This document shows positions 36,313 to 39,915 of a DNA stretch of 39,915 nucleotides, in pieces; positions within the stretch are counted from its first letter, which is position 1; each line of letters opens with the position of its first letter. The stretch is from assembly GCA_022567305.1 (NCBI GenBank), contig JADFHF010000034.1, forward strand, positions 1 through 39,915. The letters run 5' to 3'. This DNA is from Bacteroidota bacterium. GTDB taxonomy: Bacteria > Bacteroidota > Rhodothermia > Rhodothermales > UBA10348. The translations under genes and the position numbers were made by a program. Below the pieces are notes generated by a model, which was not told where the DNA came from, did not search any database, and worked only from the letters and a program-made list of their open reading frames with translations.

Positions 36313-36957
36313 GTGACTCCGACAGCAGCACAGGAACGACTACTGGCGTTGAAAGAAGCGGCCGAGAGGCTCGATGTTCATCCGGCGACTCTTCGACGCT
36401 GGGCGGATAAAGGCGAGATCGAAGTCGTCCTGACTCCGGGCGGACACCGTCGTTTTCCCGTCAGCGAAATTGCTCGTCTTCGATCGAGATCTTCGGCTGC
36501 CACGGGCGAGGCAGCGGGTGGAGTACATAACTCGTACGATAGTTCGTTGGCCGACGCCACACTGGAGCATACCCGACAGGGTATCGACGAACAAAGCGGT
36601 GCGAGCTGGCGCGAGGGTCTTGACGACGAGGATATTCAGGAAAAGAGGGCTCTGGGGCGTCGCCTAGTCGAACTCGTGACAAAATATCTTCACAATGATG
36701 ACGCATCGATCGTGGTCGAGGCCCGCGCCATAGGCCGTCTCTATGGCAAGAGTGCAAGAGATTCCGGCCTCGGACTCACGGAGGCTCTCAAAGCCACGTT
36801 CTTTTTCCGCCAGCACATTATGGAATCAGTTGTTTTCTCAGGAGAGACTGGAGGAGTCCGGCAGGATATCGATCGCGAAACCCTGCGCCGCCTGGACCAC
36901 TTCCTCAACGCCGTTGAACTCTCGATAGCCGAGGTGCTCGAGACCTCCTCTCGATAG
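36313..36957 (+). CDS. MerR/excisionase-type HTH regulator with C-terminal helical domain
   Basis: 214 residues from GTG 36313. Residues ~8-55 are a helix-turn-helix with wing, LLALKEAAERLDVHPATLRR then WADKGEIEVVLTPGGHRRF, the pattern shared by MerR and excisionase DNA-binding domains. A Ser/Ala/Gly-rich linker follows. Residues ~110-212 form an all-helical domain (LGRRLVELVTKYLHND, ALKATFFFRQHIMESV, LRRLDHFLNAVELSIAEVLE) resembling the RsbR/RsbRD N-terminal sensor type. Divergent from the TonB receptor-HmuY operon, so it probably regulates it, possibly with a small-ligand sensor; this is inference from position. Confidence 0.75.
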   Translation: MTPTAAQERLLALKEAAERLDVHPATLRRWADKGEIEVVLTPGGHRRFPVSEIARLRSRSSAATGEAAGGVHNSYDSSLADATLEHTRQGIDEQSGASWREGLDDEDIQEKRALGRRLVELVTKYLHNDDASIVVEARAIGRLYGKSARDSGLGLTEALKATFFFRQHIMESVVFSGETGGVRQDIDRETLRRLDHFLNAVELSIAEVLETSSR

Positions 36958-37053
36958 CTATTCTTCCGATTGTTCTCCCACGGATCAGGAAGACACTTTC
37001 AAGAAACTGATCTACTTGGGTTGAGAGACCTCACTCGTCCACCCTCAACATTG

Positions 37054-37638
37054 CACTTCCGCTTCGAACCCCGTTTCTTCTAGGTTAACTTTCCCCACTT
37101 GAACGTGGTTGGCGAGTCCTTATCCCAATACAAGATGCTCGAAAAACGGGGCCGTGGCTTCTTGAGCACCGTCTTCATGCTGAAGAGGAGAATCGCAATA
37201 AATCAATATTATCGATTACTCCGTGCTATGATTTCATCCTTAATCGAACCGAGATTTTGCGCGGGGTTTATTTCTTGTTTTCCCCTGTATATCAAGGCCA
37301 GACTTGAGCATCCAAGACGCTCTAGGGAGTTCCGGTTCGAGAGGGATAGTCTGCACAGTTCGTGGGCTGCTCCCCTTTTACGGGTTATTGGAGCTGTTAA
37401 AATTATTCAGTTTATCGTAAAGAGTCATTCGTCCGTACCCAAGTGGCATTGCGCCAACGATGGCAAACAGCCACGCCCTGGAGCCAGAGGACGTGAGATC
37501 GGCAGCCAGAAACATGGAGCGGCCTACCCGTATCAGGTCGTTTTCGAAGTGGAGTACCCATATGGAATCGAATACTTGATCCGGCCTAAATCTTCTTACT
37601 TTGTTCGGTCGGAATCCTGGCGAGTTGCTTTACGTGCG
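37054..37638 (+). pseudogene. Kinase head module, copy C, plus unidentified filler
   Basis: Third kinase head: leader CACTTCCGCTTCGAACCCCG and TTTCTTCTAG, then TTG 37099/GTG 37105 and NVVGESLSQYKMLEKRGRGF, with LSTVF where GMGxVY is expected. Similarity ends near 37170. The remaining ~470 bases stay open in the same frame but show no recognisable protein (mixed Arg/Ser/Phe-rich sequence, AT-rich). The open frame runs into the Wzi-like gene at 37639, so the apparent 251-codon ORF is an accidental fusion. Confidence 0.6.
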
Positions 37639-39066
37639 GGCATGTCGTGTAAAAAATCTCTTCTGTTCTATCTATTCATCACCGGATTCTGGACTCAGGT
37701 ATCGATCGCTCAACGTTTTCAAAGATCGTTCGTCGCTCAGGTCATTGCTTCCGGTGCAAGCGAAACCCAGTTGCCCTACTGGCTCACGGCCGATCAGTAC
37801 GGCATCCTAGACCCTGACGGATCGAACGGGATTATTCGTCTGGCATCTATTTGACGGAGTAGTGAATCCTACGGTCCCACTTACAGACTTGAATTCGACG
37901 CTATCGCACGCACCGGAGAACATGCTAGTATTTTTCTTCAACAACTCTACGGCGAGTTGAGTTTTGGGGCCTTCCGCTTACGGGCTGGTCGGAAAGAAGA
38001 GCAAATCGGACTCGTTCATCCTCGTCTGTCTTTAGGCTCGATGACGCTCAGCCGGAATGCGGCCCCCATTTCGAAAATCAGCATATCGGTGCCGGAATTC
38101 ATAGACGTTCCAGGGACCAACGGCTTCGTGGAAATCAGAGGAAGTCTTGCACACGGTTGGATGTCCGGGGATCGGATCGTCAAGGATGCGTTCGTACACG
38201 AAAAGTATCTGTTCTTGCGGTTTGGGGGCAGTGAACTCCCCGCCCGTTTCATTTTTGGATTGACCCACTTTAACAATTGGGCTGGAACACATATCGATCC
38301 GGAAATCGGGAAACTACCGTCGAGCTTCAACGATTTTCTCCGCGTGTTTATTTGAAAACCGGCGGATTCAAGCGCGGTGGTTGAGAGCGAATCGATTGAC
38401 GCACTGGGAAATGCGTTGGGTGCTTACGATTTGAGGTTGAATTTCTTTCTTCCATCTACAACGCTGTCCGTTTATCGCCAGATTTATCTGGAAGACACTG
38501 TTTCCTTACAACTGCGGAGTCCGTGGGATGGGCTATGGGGAGTCGCTTTGGAATTCGAAAACCGACCTGGCGGGCTCCGAAGCGTACTCTGGGAACACGT
38601 GAATACAAAGCAACAGGGCTCCAAATCATTTGAACGCGGAGGAACCGACAATTACTATAATCACGTCCTGTACTCGAGTGGATGGACCCACCGTGGGCGC
38701 GCGCGCGGGCTCCCTCTGGCCCTAACAGAGGAAGGATTCGGGGGCGTAGTGAACAATATTCTGATTGCTCACCACTTGGGGATTGAAGGAATACTCGCAG
38801 GACGGGTGAGCTACACCGCACGGATCTCGTATAGTCGGAACTACGGCGTACACGACTTTTTTGATTTGGAGACGCTTATGCACATCGAGACCGAATTACC
38901 GCTTGAGCGTCGAGATCAGGTTTCGATCGCGCTCAATCTTAAGCGCTTGATTTCGTCGCAATACAATCTGAACGGCTTCTTGCGCTTCGCTTACGATTGG
39001 GGAGACCTTCTTCCGGACAATAATTTCGGGATTACGCTGGGCGTGATGCATCGAGGCATCTTTTAG
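37639..39066 (+). pseudogene. Wzi-family capsule assembly outer membrane protein with two in-frame TGA codons
   Basis: A 475-codon frame starting MSCKKSLLFYLFITGFW (signal peptide) and running without frameshift to TAG 39064, apart from TGA at codon 72 (37852) and codon 239 (38353). Family features: LPYWLTADQYGILDPDGSNG, AFLRLAGRK-like GAFRLRAGRKEEQIGLVHPR, LSLGSMTLSRNAAPISKISI, GLTHFNNWAGTH, LYSSGWTHRGRARGLPLA, SRNYGVHDFF, ending FGITLGVMHRGIF. Wzi is an outer-membrane beta-barrel lectin that anchors capsule; length matches (~479 in E. coli). Both TGA codons follow ATT and lie in extracellular-loop-like stretches. The rest is strikingly well preserved, so inactivation is recent, or read-through occurs. 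Confidence 0.75.
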
Positions 39067-39074
39067 GTGTTCTC

Positions 39075-39308
39075 CTAGTACAGCATCACGGATTTGGTTT
39101 CCAGGCCTGTCATTCCGGGCATGTTGATGTCCGAGAGCCCTAAAACCACATCAGCACGGCGGTGTTCACACAACACCGTCAAGGCATCTTCACCAGAGAA
39201 TGCAAATAGAAGTTCATTTTCGCCTGTGGCTATTTCCTTTCGAAATCGAAGTTTGCCGAATGTTTCGACGTCTCGTTCGTCGTCGACAACAAGAAATTTC
39301 GTGGCGAT
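39075..39308 (-). pseudogene. Response-regulator receiver domain fragment
   Basis: Minus-strand frame of 77 codons reading ATKFLVVDDERDVETFGKLR, then ELLFAFSGEDALTVLCEH and SDINMPGMTGLE: a receiver domain with the DD acid pair and the phospho-acceptor Asp in SDINMP. Where the start ATG is expected the codon is ATC (39306-39308), and no other start lies upstream before a stop. The domain ends after GLE with KSVMLY and TAG, losing beta-4, beta-5 and the conserved Lys. Non-functional. Convergent with the Wzi remnant, 8 bases apart. Confidence 0.7.
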
Positions 39309-39521
39309 AACGTCAGATCGGATGTGGAATGTAGGTCTGCGTTAAGAATTTAATCCTCACATTTCCGGGTCAGTTTAGTACCTTTTTGGCTGATATTTCG
39401 TGCCTCGTCTTCGTCGAATTCCGCTATGAACGAATCAGCCTCCGTCACGCAGCTACTGTGTGTAGCACAAAATGGAGGGCTCATCTTACGCGAATTGGTT
39501 CGTGGGGTCTGGCGACGATGA

Positions 39522-39680
39522 ACACGATCACCATTGTATTACGAGGCCTATGTCAAGCTGGCGGACAAGAGCGATGTTCACTTTGAAAACCGCCTTCATT
39601 TTTTCGCCGTGGCGGCGAAGGCCATGCGTCATGTTTACCTGGACTATGCCAAGCGAAAGAACGCCCAGAAAAGGGGAGCA
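39522..39680 (+). pseudogene. ECF sigma factor fragment (region 2)
   Basis: Open frame with YYEAYVKLADKSDVHFENRL, then HFFAVAAKAMRHVYLDYAKR and KNAQKRG, the region-2 pattern of the ECF sigma factors that read EAYLKL...FFAVAAQAMRRILVDYARR. The frame is closed by TGA 39519 upstream, so the N-terminus is missing. Similarity ends at KRGA near 39680, exactly where base composition changes. Confidence 0.6.
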
Positions 39681-39911
39681 TGGGTTCCCCACGTCATGCA
39701 GGCGGCCGCACCGCGAACACGTCTCGAAGTGCCTCCCCTCCCCGCCCACGGCAGCCTTCTCGGCGGGGAGGAAATGATCGTAGCAGACATACGCCCCCCA
39801 CCCCGGCGAGTAGGCGGTTGCCGCCTTGTCGCAGCAGGCGCACGGGTCCGTTGCCCTCTCGGCGGCGGCTATCCGAGAGCCTTCGATCTCCTCCAGCTTG
39901 GCGACGCGCAT
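39528..39911 (-). CDS. Cysteine-rich peptide in GC-rich terminal segment (edge of window)
   Basis: Frame opening at ATG 39911, preceded by GGAG at the window edge. Residues 1-77 are coding-like: VAKLEEIEGSRIAAAERATD, then PCACCDKAATAYSPGWGAYV, CYDHFLPAEKAAVG and FETCSRCGRLHDVGNPC, with Cys spacing suggesting one or two zinc knuckles. From about 39680 downwards the frame merely runs antisense through the ECF sigma remnant, so the last ~50 residues are probably not real. The part above 39680 is far richer in G+C than the rest. Family unknown; may continue beyond the window. Confidence 0.4.
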   Translation of the reverse strand: MRVAKLEEIEGSRIAAAERATDPCACCDKAATAYSPGWGAYVCYDHFLPAEKAAVGGEGRHFETCSRCGRLHDVGNPCSPFLGVLSLGIVQVNMTHGLRRHGEKMKAVFKVNIALVRQLDIGLVIQW

Positions 39912-39915
39912 CTCC

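Noticed and set aside
37639-39066. Selenocysteine or recoded TGA in the Wzi-like gene
   Set aside because: TGA serves as a stop in intact genes of the window, no selenocysteine element was recognisable, and neighbours show random nonsense mutations.

Overview
The window looks like a chromosomal segment of a Bacteroidota/Rhodothermota-type bacterium (Salinibacter/Rhodothermales-like). This is inferred from gene content: a GWxTD-domain exported protein, a folK-deoxynucleoside kinase pair followed by a small DUF4834-like protein, a HmuY lipoprotein beside a TonB-dependent receptor, many non-ATG starts and mostly weak Shine-Dalgarno sites. No database search was possible; family names rest on motifs visible in the translations.

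Region 1 to about 23.9 kb is dense core genome: asnS, a SIMPL-domain protein, glmM, folK-dNK, groES-groL under a CIRCE operator with a clear terminator, mutY, a BamA-like outer membrane protein, rsmE, secG, RNase P RNA (minus strand), a zinc-ribbon-family protein, a Nif3 protein, a UMF1-type transporter and a class V aminotransferase. Three degenerate tandem repeats with units of 10, 12 and 15 bp lie directly upstream of, or across, the starts of three exported or membrane protein genes. In the third, every 15-bp unit adds five residues, usually with an in-frame ATG, to the signal peptide. Between the zinc-ribbon gene and nif3 sits a small foreign-looking locus: a 62-residue peptide with a lasso/RiPP-type leader, followed by a frameshifted, truncated HPr-kinase-like gene.

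At 23.8 kb lies tRNA-Arg(CCT). A 20-bp near-copy of its 3' end recurs at 31.9 kb, which suggests an integrated island of about 8 kb. The island holds an FRG-domain remnant, a chimeric ORF (kinase head joined to a TetR-like C-terminus), a membrane-anchored serine hydrolase whose signal peptide carries an in-frame amber codon, an M16 metallopeptidase, a dead Ser/Thr kinase fragment and a dead SPFH/prohibitin gene.

Beyond the island lie a probable heme-uptake operon (TonB receptor, HmuY, seven-helix membrane protein) with a divergent HTH regulator. A graveyard follows: a third kinase head, a Wzi-family gene with two in-frame TGA codons, a response-regulator fragment and an ECF sigma fragment. 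The last ~235 bp are abruptly GC-rich and encode a cysteine-rich peptide that does not fit its surroundings. The same kinase 5' module (leader plus roughly the first 30 codons) recurs three times between 24.7 and 37.2 kb, each time fused to or followed by something different.
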